The notes: generated by a model not told the origin, from the letters alone. DNA of 64,000 bases from Methanococcoides methylutens MM1 (GCF_000970325.1 NZ_CP009518.1:1612001-1676000); one strand, 5' to 3'; counted from the stretch's first letter, positions 28,374-39,410 are shown. Numbers and translations: made by a program.

Positions 28374-29324
28374 ATGAACAAAAACATAATAATTGTACTG
28401 ACCCTCCTGGCATTAATGATTTCAGTCTTCGCATCCGGCTGTACCGACCAATCAGGAGAAGATACAACCATTGAGGAAGAAAAACTCGTTGTTGCAGTAA
28501 GTATACTGCCTCAACAGGAATTTGTGGAAAAGATAGCTGGCAACAACATAAATGTGGTCGTCCTTATTCCCCCCGGAGCAAGTCCTGCCACCCATGAGCC
28601 AACTGCCGGCCAGCTCAGAGAAGTGGCAGATGCAAAGGCATACTTTACAGTGGGATCAGGATTGCCTTTTGAGAACGTCTGGTTAGACAAGATCAAAACC
28701 GTGAACTATGACATGCGGATATTTGATTGCTCCGAAGGTATTACCATAATGGAAATGCATGAAGAAGAGGAAGAACATCATGACATGGAAATCGGGGAAG
28801 AAGACATGGAAGAGAAGGATACCCATGAACACGGAGGTCTCGACCCTCATATATGGACATCACCACTGAATGCAAAGATCATGGTGGAGAACACATATCT
28901 CGGACTTATCGAGATTGACCCGGCCAACAAAGAGACCTACCTGCAGAACAAAGAGGCTTACCTGAAAGAGCTGGATGAAGCTGACCAGAGGATCAGGGCA
29001 ACTCTTGGAGAAGAAGATGGCAGCTTCATGACATACCACCCTTCATGGAACTATTTCGCAACCGAGTATGGACTGGATATGATAACCATCGAAGAAGAAG
29101 GGAAGGAACCAAGTCCGAAGGACATGCAAAGACTTATTGATGAAGCTAAAGAGAAGAACATCAGCGTAATATTCGTACAGGCACAGTTCAGCACACAGAG
29201 TGCTAAAGCAATTGCAGATGCAATTGATGGACAAGTTGTAACGGTTGATCCGCTGGCAAAGGACTACATCAATAATCTTGATAATATTGCCGAAGCATTT
29301 TCACAAAGCATAATAAAAGAATGA
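28374..29324 (+). CDS. znuA: Zinc/manganese ABC transporter binding lipoprotein
   Basis: About 316 residues. Signal peptide with lipobox ASGC near residue 20, then the cluster A-I binding-protein fold: PPGASPATHEP (first His) near 65, GLDPHIWTSP (second His) near 150, a third His in MTYHPSWNYF near 218, and a late Asp (TVDPLA). Between the first two ligands lies an acidic His-rich loop (EEEEEHHD ... DTHEHGG), as in ZnuA. An ATG at 28290 is in frame but would bury the signal peptide, so 28374 (or 28365) is preferred. First gene of znuA-C-B. Confidence 0.9.
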   Translation: MNKNIIIVLTLLALMISVFASGCTDQSGEDTTIEEEKLVVAVSILPQQEFVEKIAGNNINVVVLIPPGASPATHEPTAGQLREVADAKAYFTVGSGLPFENVWLDKIKTVNYDMRIFDCSEGITIMEMHEEEEEHHDMEIGEEDMEEKDTHEHGGLDPHIWTSPLNAKIMVENTYLGLIEIDPANKETYLQNKEAYLKELDEADQRIRATLGEEDGSFMTYHPSWNYFATEYGLDMITIEEEGKEPSPKDMQRLIDEAKEKNISVIFVQAQFSTQSAKAIADAIDGQVVTVDPLAKDYINNLDNIAEAFSQSIIKE

Positions 29325-29333
29325 GGGTAATGA

Positions 29334-30089
29334 ATGGCAGAAGTTATCGATCTTAAGGGCGTATGGGTAAAGTACGACAAACTCACCGTGCTGGAAGATG
29401 TGAACCTGAAAGTAGAGGAAGGTGACTTCCTGGGTATCATCGGCCCTAACGGAGGTGGAAAAAGCACCCTGTTGAAAGTGATCCTGGGATTGATAAAGCC
29501 ACAGAAAGGTGAAGTGAAAATCCTTGGAAAAAACCCGGAGAAGGCACGCAGAATGATAGGATACGTGCCACAGTACGGACCCTCAAACATCGATTACCCA
29601 ATAAGTGTATGGGAAGTGGTCCTCATGGGGCGCCTTGGGACAAAGAGGATGTTCAGCCAATACAGCGATGAGGACCGTGAGGCGACATACAAAGCACTGG
29701 AAGTCGTAGATATGCTGGAGTTCCGTGACCGACAGATAGGAGAACTTTCCGGAGGTCAGCGCCAGAGAGTATTCATTGCACGTTCACTGGTAAGTGATCC
29801 AAAGGTACTTCTGTTAGATGAGCCGGCAACAGGCATTGATACCCGAATGCAGAAAGAGTTCTACGAACTTCTCGAGAAGCTTAAGTCCAAAGTCACAATA
29901 ATCATGGTATCCCACGATCTGAGTGCGGTCTCGGTCCTTGTGGATAAGATAGCCTGCCTTAATGGGAAACTACACTACCACGGCTCAAAGGAGCTTGTAC
30001 CGGAAGATATTGAAAAATCATACGGATGCCCTGTGGAGCTTATAGCACACGGCGTCCCCCACAGAGTATTACAGGTACATAAACACTGA
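29334..30089 (+). CDS. znuC: Zinc/manganese ABC transporter ATPase
   Basis: 251-residue ATPase with Walker [10 protein letters not shown] near 37, signature LSGGQRQR near 138 and Walker B VLLLDEP near 158. It starts nine bases after znuA with a GAGGG ribosome site, and powers uptake through the znuB channel. Zinc rather than manganese is favoured by the His-rich loop of the binding protein, but the sequence does not prove it. Confidence 0.92.
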   Translation: MAEVIDLKGVWVKYDKLTVLEDVNLKVEEGDFLGIIGPNGGGKSTLLKVILGLIKPQKGEVKILGKNPEKARRMIGYVPQYGPSNIDYPISVWEVVLMGRLGTKRMFSQYSDEDREATYKALEVVDMLEFRDRQIGELSGGQRQRVFIARSLVSDPKVLLLDEPATGIDTRMQKEFYELLEKLKSKVTIIMVSHDLSAVSVLVDKIACLNGKLHYHGSKELVPEDIEKSYGCPVELIAHGVPHRVLQVHKH

Positions 30090-30100
30090 GAGGAAAGTCA

Positions 30101-30928
30101 ATGATAGAGCTTTTACAATACGAGTTCATGAGGAATGCGATCTTTGCCGGAATGCTGGCAAGTATAGCATGCGGAATAATCGGTGTTTATGTTGTTGTAA
30201 AGAAAATTGTTTTCATCAGCGGAGGTATCGCTCACGCCTCATTCGGAGGTATCGGTATTGGATACTTCCTCGGCATCAACCCGATCTTCGGAGTGCTACC
30301 TTTCAGCCTTTTTTCAGCATTGACGATGGGAACCATCAGCAAAAGGTCTGATGTACCTGAGGACACAATTATCGGCATCCTCTGGTCCCTTGGAATGGCA
30401 ATTGGAATAATATTCATAGGTTGGACACCAGGTTATGCACCCGACCTTATGACATATCTTTTTGGGAACATACTAACGGTACCCGGCTCGGACATCTACC
30501 TGATGCTGGCACTGGATGTGATCATAATCGGTACTGTTTACTTACTTTACAAGGAGTTCATGGCACTATGCTACGATGAGGAATTCTCAAGGGTATCCGG
30601 AGTACCTACCGAAAAACTGTACCTCCTGCTGTTGTGCCTTATTGCACTGACCGTTGTAGTGATGATACGCGTGGTCGGACTGATACTGGTAATAGCACTC
30701 CTTACGATACCTGCAGCATTGAGCCGGCAGTACACAAGCAACATGAAGGTCATGATGTACCTATCCATACTGTTCGGAACTGTATTCACAATAACCGGAC
30801 TGATATTATCATACTATTTCGACATCGCATCAGGAGCTACAATAATAATTGTAATGGCAACTGCATACCTGTTGAATACGGTTTTACAGAAATGGAAAAT
30901 GTCATCCGAAAGCATATCGGAAAGCTAA
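30101..30928 (+). CDS. znuB: Zinc/manganese ABC transporter permease
   Basis: 275 residues with about eight helices, of the ABC-3 permease family ([23 protein letters not shown] near 28-50 is the family signature). It begins eleven bases after znuC and closes the three-gene uptake operon. Confidence 0.92.
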   Translation: MIELLQYEFMRNAIFAGMLASIACGIIGVYVVVKKIVFISGGIAHASFGGIGIGYFLGINPIFGVLPFSLFSALTMGTISKRSDVPEDTIIGILWSLGMAIGIIFIGWTPGYAPDLMTYLFGNILTVPGSDIYLMLALDVIIIGTVYLLYKEFMALCYDEEFSRVSGVPTEKLYLLLLCLIALTVVVMIRVVGLILVIALLTIPAALSRQYTSNMKVMMYLSILFGTVFTITGLILSYYFDIASGATIIIVMATAYLLNTVLQKWKMSSESISES

Positions 30929-31296
30929 AGTTCAGTATAGAAATACGGGACGAAAAGCAACAACACCTACTACAAATAAAACAACTGCAACTTCTACTGC
31001 TACAACTGACATACAATAACAGAAGCTTTTAGAGGTTCTTTTATTCGAATAGTCGTTGTTCACAACTAAAAGACCATAATAACAACCCGAAGTATTTGCC
31101 TGATTTAACCCTTTGCAATACTTTTCTTTTTTAATATGATATGGACCATAATAGATAAACATATATTAGTTAAAAATGTATAATGTGAGGGGTACATAAG
31201 TAAAAGAATGTGGAAATAAAAGCACATTATGTAAGATTTTCAATACAGTTAGGAAACGTTAATATCGCATAATCTGCTTTTAAATTGAGGAGTCAT
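30929..31296. other. Intergenic region without recognised gene
   Basis: About 370 AT-rich bases between znuB and the first histidine kinase. No tRNA-like fold, strong hairpin or ribosome site before an open frame was seen, apart from the TTGAGGAGT site that serves the kinase. Confidence 0.5.
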
Positions 31297-33462
31297 ATGA
31301 ACTGGATGCAGATCCCACTTAGATCGAAACTTGTTCTTGCTGCTGTTACAGGAGTACTTCTTGTAATGGTGCTTACAACTTCTATCACGATCACAACCCA
31401 GATCTCGGTGCAGGAAGAGCTTGCACACCAACAGGCCATTGAGATCACAAATAGCTATGCTAACAGATTCGATGGGGATATGCGTGCAGATCTTGCAATT
31501 GCCCGCTCGATCAGTTCCACACTGAGTGAATATGAATCCTCCGACAGGGATGAGATAAACAGGATCCTTACTGCGATCCTGAAAGATAATCCGCACCTTA
31601 TGGGCACTTATGTTTGTTATGAGCCAAATGCTTTTGATGGCAGGGATGCAGAGTTTGCGAACACAGAAAGCTATGATAGCACTGGAAGGTTCTCACCATA
31701 CTGGCACAAGATCGGAGGGGACATTAAAGTGGACCAATTGCAAAACTGTGAGAACTATGACTATTATATCTTTCCAAAGCTTCTGAAAGAAGACGTGATC
31801 ACAGACCCTTACTACTACGATGGAGTATTCATGGTCAGCTATGGGTCGCCCATAATAAAAGATGGAGAATTCATAGGGGTCGGTGGTGTTGATGTCTCAT
31901 TAGACTATATCGATGAGGTCGTCAGTCAGATCGAAGCATTCGACACAGGATATGCCATGATGACCGGCAGCTCCGGCCTTATACTCTCCCAGCCTTACAA
32001 TAAAGAATGGATAGGCCATAAAACGATCTACGATTACGATAATGAAGGTTTCTCCAAAGCGGCAGAGGATATCAAATACAAGAAAAGCGGCTATATCGAT
32101 ACGATCGATCCGGTTACAGGAAAAGAAGTCGTTGTATTCTACGAACCCGTCGAGTCAAAGAACTATGGATTCTTCCTGATAATACCAAAGGAAGAAATGC
32201 TTGAAGGGACTTTTGCACTCCGCGACAAGCTGATAGCCATCGGCATTCTATCGATATTCTTCACAAGCATTGCAGCCTATCTGGCCTCACGAACTGTAAC
32301 TGCATCCATCGATGATATTGTAAAAGATTTCAAGGAGATGGCTGACTCCATAGCCCACGGAGAACTGAACATCCGGGCAAACACTGAAATTGATCAGGAC
32401 TTCAGGGAGATACCGGAAGGTCTCAACCAGATACTTGACGGAGTTGTGGTGCCGATACATGAGACCACAAGGGTTGCAGTTGAATTTTCCAAAGGGCACT
32501 TCGACGTCAGATTCGAGGGTGACACCGAAGGAGAGTTCAAACAACTGGCCCAATCCATCAATTATTTTGCCAAGCTGCTGGACGTCATCATAAACGAATC
32601 CAATGCAGTACTTGAAGCAATGGAAAAAGAGGATTTTTCAAGAACAATACATTTCCACGGACACGGTGACCTTAAGAAGTTGACAGAGGGTATCGAACAG
32701 ACGCGTCTGGCACTGCAGCAGGCAAGTATTGACCGGGAAATAGCGGAGCAGGAGCTTAAGGAGTATGCAAGGAAACTGGAACAATCCAATGAACTAAAGG
32801 ACATGTTCACCGACATCATGCGCCATGACCTACTTAACCCTGCAGGAGTAATAAAAGGCTTTACAGAACTCCTCCTGATGACGGAAACAGATGAGCAGTC
32901 GAAGCTATTGCTCGAAAGAATAATGAAGAACAACGACAACCTCATCGAAATGATACACTCTGCTGCAGAATTTGCCAAGCTGGAAAGCTCAGAGGAGCTT
33001 GAGCTCACAATGCAGAACGTGACCAGCATAATCGAGCATTCTACCGAGATCCTGACAACACATGCAAGCAACAAGGAAATGGACATCGAGTTCAACGCAA
33101 AGGAACCGCATTATGTACTGGCCAACCCTATCATTGAAACCGTCTTCACGAACCTGATCTCAAATGCCATAAAGTACAGTCCCGAAAAGAGCAAAGTGGT
33201 CGTTGATGTAAAGGAAGAAGAGGAGTTCACAGAGATCACTGTCACAGACTTTGGAGAAGGAATCAAGGATGAACATAAGTCCACCGTCTTTGACCGCTTC
33301 AAGAGAGTTAACAAGACCGGAGTGAGAGGATCAGGGCTCGGACTTGCAATCGTCAAAAGGACAATTGAACTGCACAAAGGGGATGTCGGAGTACGGGACA
33401 ACCCAGAAGGTCAGGGATCTGTATTCTTTGTGAAACTGAAAAGGTATCTAGAGGAGCCTTAA
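31297..33462 (+). CDS. Membrane sensor histidine kinase (Cache-HAMP-HisKA)
   Basis: 721 residues. Helix 1 at about 8-30, an extracellular double-Cache-type sensor region to about 300 (SPYWHKIGG, GVGGVDVSLDYID), helix 2 at 309-330, HAMP and a linker to about 480, HisKA with IMRHDLLNP (phospho-His near 509), and HATPase with NLISNAIKYS, DFGEGI and GLGLAIVKR. HD instead of HE after the catalytic His is common in archaeal kinases. The frame opens with TTG at 31285, but ATG 31297 follows GAGGAG. No response regulator is in the window. The ligand is unknown. Confidence 0.9.
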   Translation: MNWMQIPLRSKLVLAAVTGVLLVMVLTTSITITTQISVQEELAHQQAIEITNSYANRFDGDMRADLAIARSISSTLSEYESSDRDEINRILTAILKDNPHLMGTYVCYEPNAFDGRDAEFANTESYDSTGRFSPYWHKIGGDIKVDQLQNCENYDYYIFPKLLKEDVITDPYYYDGVFMVSYGSPIIKDGEFIGVGGVDVSLDYIDEVVSQIEAFDTGYAMMTGSSGLILSQPYNKEWIGHKTIYDYDNEGFSKAAEDIKYKKSGYIDTIDPVTGKEVVVFYEPVESKNYGFFLIIPKEEMLEGTFALRDKLIAIGILSIFFTSIAAYLASRTVTASIDDIVKDFKEMADSIAHGELNIRANTEIDQDFREIPEGLNQILDGVVVPIHETTRVAVEFSKGHFDVRFEGDTEGEFKQLAQSINYFAKLLDVIINESNAVLEAMEKEDFSRTIHFHGHGDLKKLTEGIEQTRLALQQASIDREIAEQELKEYARKLEQSNELKDMFTDIMRHDLLNPAGVIKGFTELLLMTETDEQSKLLLERIMKNNDNLIEMIHSAAEFAKLESSEELELTMQNVTSIIEHSTEILTTHASNKEMDIEFNAKEPHYVLANPIIETVFTNLISNAIKYSPEKSKVVVDVKEEEEFTEITVTDFGEGIKDEHKSTVFDRFKRVNKTGVRGSGLGLAIVKRTIELHKGDVGVRDNPEGQGSVFFVKLKRYLEEP

Positions 33463-33632
33463 TTTAAAACTGCCAAAACTTATTAATTTGAGCAGGATCA
33501 ACTTAATTATGGGATAAGTTGTAGCTATTCGAGCGGAGCTCCACATAAATAGATCGGATCCTCAAAAAGATCGATATCCTGTAGCCACTAGCACTAGCTT
33601 CAACAAAAAGCTGACTCGCGCGAGGAGATGTT

Positions 33633-35576
33633 ATGAAGGGGTTGCCAGACAAACTGCTCGACAGCATGTACAAAGGGATATGGGCTGTCGATACCGACAA
33701 CAAGTTCATCTATTTTAATGAAGGGATGGAAAAAATAACCGGCCTTTCAAGAGATAAGATCATTGGAGGGAACCTTAAAGACTTCATGGAGCTGGCACAC
33801 CTCAGTGTAGGTGATGAAGGACATTTCAGGGAATTAGCACTTCGTGTAAAAGATACACTCAAGCCTTCCCGCTACCACTCATTACAATTTCTGACACCCG
33901 AAGGAAAACTCAGTATCCAAAGCGGCTATATTTTTCCGATAGTGGACGAAGCGGAAAAGTATTCCGGAATAATATGTACAGTGGAAAGCTTTTCTGAACA
34001 GAAGATACGTGAAAAGACCTTCAAGGACATGCTAAGCTCAAAGAAGAAACTTGAAGATATCTACAAGAACAGTCCGGTGATCGCATTCCTCTGGACAGCA
34101 GAAAAGGACTGGCCGGTCGAGTTTGTTTCAGATAACATATCCCAGTTCGGCTATACCCCGGAGGACTTTACATCCGGAAAGCTGATATACGGAGATATAA
34201 TCCACCCGGAGGATCTTGATTTTGTCCGTAATGACGTGACACAGCTTGAAATTGAAGGAAGGCAGTTCTTTTCAAAAGAATACAGGATACTGACAAAGTC
34301 AGGGGAAATAAGATGGGTAGCTGAACGGTCACTGCTTGGATATGATGAGGAAAATAAGCCATCATACTACCAGGGCATTATGATCGACATCACCGACCGC
34401 AAACTTGCCGAGGAAGCCCTTCTGGAAAGTGAGAAGAAGTACAGGTTCATTTTTGAGAACTCACCGCTTGGAATATTCAATTTCGACGAAGATGCGAGCA
34501 TAACCCATTGCAATGAAAATATCTCAAAGATCATGGGTGTTCCAAAGGACAGGATCATTGGTATGAACATGATAATGGACATCGATGACATGGCGATGAA
34601 AGAGGCAGTAAAGGCGATCTTCTCCAGGAAATCCGGGCATTATGAAGGAAAATACAAGAACCCATTAAGCGGAAAGACCACACCAATAAAAGCAGATTAC
34701 AGTCCGAACATCTCAGATGACGGCAAACTGCTGGGTGGTGTCGGGATCGTTGAGGATATCACTGCCCGTGTCAAAGCAGAAGAAGCAATGATAAAATATG
34801 CGGAAGACCTTGCAGCTGCCAACGAGGAACTCAAATCACTGGACAGGATGAAGGACGAGTTCCTCTCCAACGTAAGCCATGAGCTCAAAACACCCCTCAC
34901 ATCCATCAAAGGCTATACCGAATTGATCTCCGAGGAATCACTGGGACCACTGACAGACAAGCAAAAAGAAGTGGAAGACACGGTACTTCGTAATGCTGAA
35001 AGACTGAAAAGGCTTGTGGATTCCCTCCTGTACATAAGCAGGGTCCAGTCAGGCACAGTAAAATACAATTTTGAACCGGTCTCTATTGGCGAGATCATCG
35101 ACATGACGCTCCTTGACCTGAAGATACAGATCGACCAGAAAAATCTCAAAGTGGAGAAAAACATCCCTGTGGACCTGTCTCCAGTAAATGGTGATAGAGA
35201 CAAGCTCACAGATACATTCACCAATATCGTGGACAATTCCATCAAATTCACACCCGAAGGCGGAACACTGACATTCACAGTGGCAGTGGAAGAGGACTTA
35301 CTGCACATCGTCTTGAAAGACACGGGAATAGGGATCCCGCCTGACCTCATTCCGATGCTTTTCCGCCGTTTCTACCAGATAGATGCAACACGCAAGCGCA
35401 AATACGGTGGAACCGGCCTGGGACTCTACATCTGCAAGGAGATCGTCACAGCCCACGAAGGCAAGATCTGGGCAGAGAGCGAAGGAGAGAACAAGGGAAC
35501 GGAGATTCATGTCCTGCTCCCTAATAGAATAGAACCGCCTAACCTCGATATCCAGAATCAGAAGCATTCTATTTGA
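33633..35576 (+). CDS. Cytosolic PAS-containing histidine kinase
   Basis: 647 residues without membrane segments. Three PAS domains (about 5-120, 137-262, 268-390) precede HisKA with VSHELKTPL (His near 416) and HATPase with NIVDNSIKF, DTGIGIP and GGTGLGLYICKEIV. The second PAS has the FGYTPEDF ... IHPEDL pattern of PAS_3. It lies 170 bases after the membrane kinase in the same direction, with GAGGAGAT as ribosome site. Signal and partner regulator unknown. Confidence 0.9.
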   Translation: MKGLPDKLLDSMYKGIWAVDTDNKFIYFNEGMEKITGLSRDKIIGGNLKDFMELAHLSVGDEGHFRELALRVKDTLKPSRYHSLQFLTPEGKLSIQSGYIFPIVDEAEKYSGIICTVESFSEQKIREKTFKDMLSSKKKLEDIYKNSPVIAFLWTAEKDWPVEFVSDNISQFGYTPEDFTSGKLIYGDIIHPEDLDFVRNDVTQLEIEGRQFFSKEYRILTKSGEIRWVAERSLLGYDEENKPSYYQGIMIDITDRKLAEEALLESEKKYRFIFENSPLGIFNFDEDASITHCNENISKIMGVPKDRIIGMNMIMDIDDMAMKEAVKAIFSRKSGHYEGKYKNPLSGKTTPIKADYSPNISDDGKLLGGVGIVEDITARVKAEEAMIKYAEDLAAANEELKSLDRMKDEFLSNVSHELKTPLTSIKGYTELISEESLGPLTDKQKEVEDTVLRNAERLKRLVDSLLYISRVQSGTVKYNFEPVSIGEIIDMTLLDLKIQIDQKNLKVEKNIPVDLSPVNGDRDKLTDTFTNIVDNSIKFTPEGGTLTFTVAVEEDLLHIVLKDTGIGIPPDLIPMLFRRFYQIDATRKRKYGGTGLGLYICKEIVTAHEGKIWAESEGENKGTEIHVLLPNRIEPPNLDIQNQKHSI

Positions 35577-35700
35577 TATTTATCAAGGGTCATCAACCCA
35601 AGTCGCATTAAATAACATTAATTCAATATCTTCGGAATATACCGGCACTTTACATCTGGCCTCAATAATAAGTGCAGGAATCTACAGGGGAAACCGATTC

Positions 35701-35710
35701 GTTTTTAAGT
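35701..35710 (+). promoter_or_regulatory. argH promoter
   Basis: GTTTTTAAGT, a TATA-like box predicting a start near 35731 and a leader of about 43 bases with a GAGGT ribosome site. Confidence 0.4.
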
Positions 35711-35773
35711 CTTTGTGGCATACCACGCTACATAACCTTACCAATTCATTATTAGATAATCCCGAGGTATTGA

Positions 35774-37249
35774 ATGAGCGATATTTTAAGAAGAGGCCGA
35801 CTGGCTTCCGTTCCTGATGAAGAGATCATAGAGTTCACCTCCTCAATGAGCGCTGACAAATGGATATTCAATTCGGATATCCTGGTTGACCTTGCACACA
35901 CGGTCATGCTCAAAGAGAGAAATGTGATTAGGGCAGAGGACTGCCGTGAAATACTGAAAGGTCTCCTGAAGATCAGGGAAGAAGGCATCGAGAAGCTTGA
36001 CCATACCTATGAGGATATACACATCTCACTCGAATCAAGGCTCATTGACATGGTTGGAGAAGATGTGGGAGGACGCATGCACTCCGGCAGGTCACGCAAC
36101 GATGAGGTTGCCACCTGCATAAGGCTCACCCTCAGGAATGAACTGTTACTGATGATGGAAGACCTGCTTGCACTTCGCAACACACTGATCGATGTAGCCT
36201 CCGAAAATGTCGACACACTCATGCCAGGATTCACACACCTGCAGCATGCCCAGCCTACAACGCTGGCACACCACCTGACAGCCCATGCAAATGCCATTGG
36301 CCGTGACTTCGAACGCACAAGGGACTGTTACGCACGTGTAAACATGAGTCCACTTGGTGCTGCCGCTTTTGCATCCACAGGATTTGATCTTGACAGGGAA
36401 AGGACAAGGACACTTCTCGGTTTTGACGGCATTGTTGAGAACTCCATGGATGCCGTCAGCTCACGTGATTTCCTGATAGAGACAGCATCAGTCTTTGCAA
36501 ATCTCATGATCAACCTGAGCAAGATGGCCGAAGAGCTTGTGATCTGGTCCACTTCCGAATTCGCATTCATTGAACTGGATGACAGGTATGCTTCCACATC
36601 ATCCATTATGCCGCAGAAGAAGAACCCCGACACCGCCGAACTGCTGAGAGGAAAGAGCGGTGTTGCCATCGGGTCACTGATGTCACTGATATCCATCTGC
36701 AAAGCACTCCCATTAAGCTACAACCGTGACCTGCAGGAAGCAACACCGAACATGTGGCGCTCCCTGAAGACAACAAGATCATCTGTCAGGGTGATGAACG
36801 GAATGATCGCGACCATGAAGATCAACAGAGAGAACATGGCAGGTCTGGCAACAGCAGGTTTCACAACCGCAACAGAACTTGCAGACACCATGGTGCGTGT
36901 CTGTGACATACCATTCAGGACAGCACACCAGATCGTCGGAGTGCTTGCTCGCGGAAGCGGCGAACCTACACTCGGCGAGATCGATGCAGTAGCCCATAAC
37001 GTCATCGGCGAGAGCCTGAGCGGAAGAGGACTTACGGAACAGATGGTCAATGAAGCACTGGACCCAACAATGAACGTCAGGAAGCGAACCGTAACAGGCG
37101 GACCATCACCGGAAACCATGCAGCAGCTGATCAGCAATTGCAAGGACAGGTCAGTCGGAGACGAGGATAGCCTTAAAGGACTGAAGGCAAATGTTGACAG
37201 CGCCATGGAAGCACTGTTCAGTGTAGTGGATGACTGCATGGATGCCTGA
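35774..37249 (+). CDS. argH: Argininosuccinate lyase
   Basis: 491 residues. Splits argininosuccinate into arginine and fumarate. Superfamily signature SSIMPQKKNPD near 276 and HSGRSRNDEVAT near 99 are intact, as is TPGFTHLQHAQPT-type sequence (MPGFTHLQHAQPT) near 152. Full length. gatD follows after 47 bases, and both may share a transcript; argF is elsewhere in the window at 61.3 kb. Confidence 0.97.
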   Translation: MSDILRRGRLASVPDEEIIEFTSSMSADKWIFNSDILVDLAHTVMLKERNVIRAEDCREILKGLLKIREEGIEKLDHTYEDIHISLESRLIDMVGEDVGGRMHSGRSRNDEVATCIRLTLRNELLLMMEDLLALRNTLIDVASENVDTLMPGFTHLQHAQPTTLAHHLTAHANAIGRDFERTRDCYARVNMSPLGAAAFASTGFDLDRERTRTLLGFDGIVENSMDAVSSRDFLIETASVFANLMINLSKMAEELVIWSTSEFAFIELDDRYASTSSIMPQKKNPDTAELLRGKSGVAIGSLMSLISICKALPLSYNRDLQEATPNMWRSLKTTRSSVRVMNGMIATMKINRENMAGLATAGFTTATELADTMVRVCDIPFRTAHQIVGVLARGSGEPTLGEIDAVAHNVIGESLSGRGLTEQMVNEALDPTMNVRKRTVTGGPSPETMQQLISNCKDRSVGDEDSLKGLKANVDSAMEALFSVVDDCMDA

Positions 37250-37296
37250 AATGCGAGAATTAGAGATCATATTGATGACGAATTAGAGGGATGATG

Positions 37297-38547
37297 ATGG
37301 ATTTTGAACTTGGTGACAGGATAAGGATAGAAAAGGACGGAAATGTTTACGAGGGCATCGTGATGCCAACCACCACCGACCATGTTGTGGTCAAGATGGT
37401 CAGCGGTTACAATGCAGGCATTGACCCTGAAGGCGCAACGATAACCCTGCTTGATAAAGCACAGCCTAAACCATCAGCAAAAAAGACGCCTGAAGGGAAA
37501 GCAAAGGCATCAAAGAAGCTCCCAAAGGTCACCATCCTCTCCACCGGCGGAACCATCGCAAGTAAAGTGGACTACCGCACCGGCGCTGTCACCGCACAGT
37601 TCTCTGCAGACGATATCGTGGATGCCATCCCGGAGATCACCGAGATCGCAAACATCCGCGGCAGGGTCGTCTACAACATCCTGTCCGAGAACATGAAGAC
37701 AGAATACTGGACCGAACTCGCCCAGGCTGTGGCCGAGGAGATCGAGAACGGCGCTGACGGCATCATCGTGGCACATGGAACAGATACCATGATGTACTCC
37801 GCAGCCGCCCTGTCCTTTATGCTTAAGACCCCGGTTCCAATCGTCTTCGTGGGCTCCCAGCGCAGTGCTGACAGGCCAAGCAGCGATAATGCCATGAATG
37901 CTATCTGTGCCACAAAGGTCGCTGTCAGTGACATTGCCGAAGTATGCGTGGTCATGCACGACTCCGCCTGCGATGACCGCTGTGCTATCCATTACGGCAC
38001 AAAGGTCAGGAAGATGCACACATCCAGAAGGAACGCATTCCAGTCCATCAACTCCGAACCTATCGGCTACGTGGACTACTCCACAAAGAAGATCGAAACA
38101 ATCCTGCCATACACCAAACGCGGCACCCATGAGCTGGAAGTAAAATCTACACTCGAACCAAAGTGCGCCCTGATAAAGTTCGTACCTGGTGCCGACCCGG
38201 AAATTCTCTCCTACTACATAGACTCCGGATACAAGGGAATTGTTATCGAAGGAACAGGACTTGGCCATGTTTCCACCGACTGGATCCCGAACATCAGGCG
38301 TTTAACAGAAGCAGGAATTCCAGTTGTCATGACATCACAGTGTTTGAACGGACGCGTCTGCGACCGCGTATACGATACCGGAAGGGATATCCTGAAAGCT
38401 GGCGCCATCGAAGGAGAGGATATGCTCCCGGAGGTTGCTCTGGTGAAGCTTATGTGGGTACTCGGACAGAGCGGGAATCTGGAAGAGGTCGCTGCAATTA
38501 TGGGCACGAGTGTTGAGAACGAGATCACGGAATGCACGTTGAAGTAA
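37297..38547 (+). CDS. gatD: Glu-tRNA(Gln) amidotransferase subunit D
   Basis: 416 residues. An N-terminal SH3-like AMMECR-type barrel region (about 1-70), then an asparaginase-like domain with STGGTIASK near 90 (catalytic Thr), HGTDTM near 162 and a conserved Lys region. It makes ammonia from glutamine for transamidation of Glu-tRNA(Gln) together with GatE, which is not adjacent. Three consecutive ATGs exist; the third, 37297, is best spaced after GAGGG. Confidence 0.95.
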   Translation: MDFELGDRIRIEKDGNVYEGIVMPTTTDHVVVKMVSGYNAGIDPEGATITLLDKAQPKPSAKKTPEGKAKASKKLPKVTILSTGGTIASKVDYRTGAVTAQFSADDIVDAIPEITEIANIRGRVVYNILSENMKTEYWTELAQAVAEEIENGADGIIVAHGTDTMMYSAAALSFMLKTPVPIVFVGSQRSADRPSSDNAMNAICATKVAVSDIAEVCVVMHDSACDDRCAIHYGTKVRKMHTSRRNAFQSINSEPIGYVDYSTKKIETILPYTKRGTHELEVKSTLEPKCALIKFVPGADPEILSYYIDSGYKGIVIEGTGLGHVSTDWIPNIRRLTEAGIPVVMTSQCLNGRVCDRVYDTGRDILKAGAIEGEDMLPEVALVKLMWVLGQSGNLEEVAAIMGTSVENEITECTLK

Positions 38548-38596
38548 GGAGATCGCTTCAACTATTCCTAAACTAATGAAGTTAAAATTGATATAT

Positions 38597-38620
38597 GGTG
38601 CAGTTATGCACCGTTTTTCT
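38597..38620 (+). terminator. gatD terminator
   Basis: GGTGCA pairs with TGCACC (38597-38612), followed by GTTTTTCTTT. The stem sequence is nearly the same as those behind the two pilin genes on the other strand. Confidence 0.65.
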
Positions 38621-38621
38621 T

Positions 38622-38738
38622 TCACGCAAAAAGTGCATAGGCTACAAGAGCAACAGCAGCAATTAAACCTATTGCAAACATCAGGATCTCCGGCATCACT
38701 GTTGATGCTGCATTTCCATTATCATTTTTTTCAACCAT
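38622..38738 (-). CDS. Tiny single-helix membrane protein near pilins
   Basis: 38 residues: a polar N-terminus (MVEKNDNGNAAS) and one hydrophobic helix (ILMFAIGLIAAVALVAYALF) ending at the C-terminus. GGAGTG lies about seven bases before the ATG. Unknown function. The position directly beside two pilin genes and a similar downstream hairpin suggest a link to them, but it lacks the pilin cleavage motif. Confidence 0.55.
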   Translation of the reverse strand: MVEKNDNGNAASTVMPEILMFAIGLIAAVALVAYALFA

Positions 38739-38877
38739 TTTTGACACTCCGATAAGATAAATGCTCGATTCCCATTTAAATTATTGGTATAGACCTTCAA
38801 CATAGCGTCCGTCGATGCTATGGCATACGCAAAATAAGGCAATCTGCGGCACCACAAGCGAGTTGCGGCATAAATTA

Positions 38878-38910
38878 GAAAAGAAAAAAGAATGGTGCTT
38901 ATTTAAGCAC
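38878..38910 (-). terminator. Terminator of pilin gene 1
   Basis: On the minus strand GTGCTTA pairs with TAAGCAC (38895-38910) and is followed by CATTCTTTTTTCTTTTC. Confidence 0.65.
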
Positions 38911-38915
38911 TATAC

Positions 38916-39410
38916 TCAGAACCTGACGTCGAGGTCAGCGATTATCTGCTGTGTAGCAATGTCAATGAACTTAACATCTCTGGACTCACCAGAGAAAACA
39001 TTACTCACGTCACCAGCGGTTATTTCAGTATCCAGTATATCAGTTGTTCCAACTGCAAAACCGCCAATGTCAGCTTCATTAAAAATGCATATGGTTTCAC
39101 CTGACCTGAATGTCAAATCTTCATCTGTTGTCAGCAATGATACATCAACAACTTCGCCGCCAACCATCATTTTAGTGTTTGCGGCAGCCAGATTCAATTC
39201 ATCTCCACCCTGATGCTGGAGCATGATAACATTGTATCCAGTTGCACTATCTTCAACTGCATTGATGTTCGTCACTGGCACGGAATCAGGTGCCCCCATC
39301 CCAAGTGCATATGCTGCGATGACGGCTGCAATGATTACAGCGATGGCAACCATCATGATTTCGGCAATAATTGGTGACACTGCGTCTTCATTACGATTTA
39401 TGTTGAACAT
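38916..39410 (-). CDS. Type IV pilin-like protein 1
   Basis: 164 residues. N-terminal NRNEDAVSPIIAEIMMVAIA followed by a long helix is the archaeal pilin signature (DUF1628/PF07790 type): short charged leader, SP at the processing site and a hydrophobic assembly helix. The C-terminal domain is acidic and beta-rich with an HQGGDEL segment shared with its neighbour. Ribosome site GGAG. No prepilin peptidase or assembly ATPase in the window. Confidence 0.85.
   Translation of the reverse strand: MFNINRNEDAVSPIIAEIMMVAIAVIIAAVIAAYALGMGAPDSVPVTNINAVEDSATGYNVIMLQHQGGDELNLAAANTKMMVGGEVVDVSLLTTDEDLTFRSGETICIFNEADIGGFAVGTTDILDTEITAGDVSNVFSGESRDVKFIDIATQQIIADLDVRF

Noticed and set aside
33463..33632. 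Possible small RNA between the two histidine kinases
   Set aside because: Only short direct repeats (GATCGGATCC/GATCGATATCC) and no stable stem or promoter could be made out.
37510..38268. 252-residue open frame on the minus strand
   Set aside because: Antisense to gatD; a by-product of codon bias.
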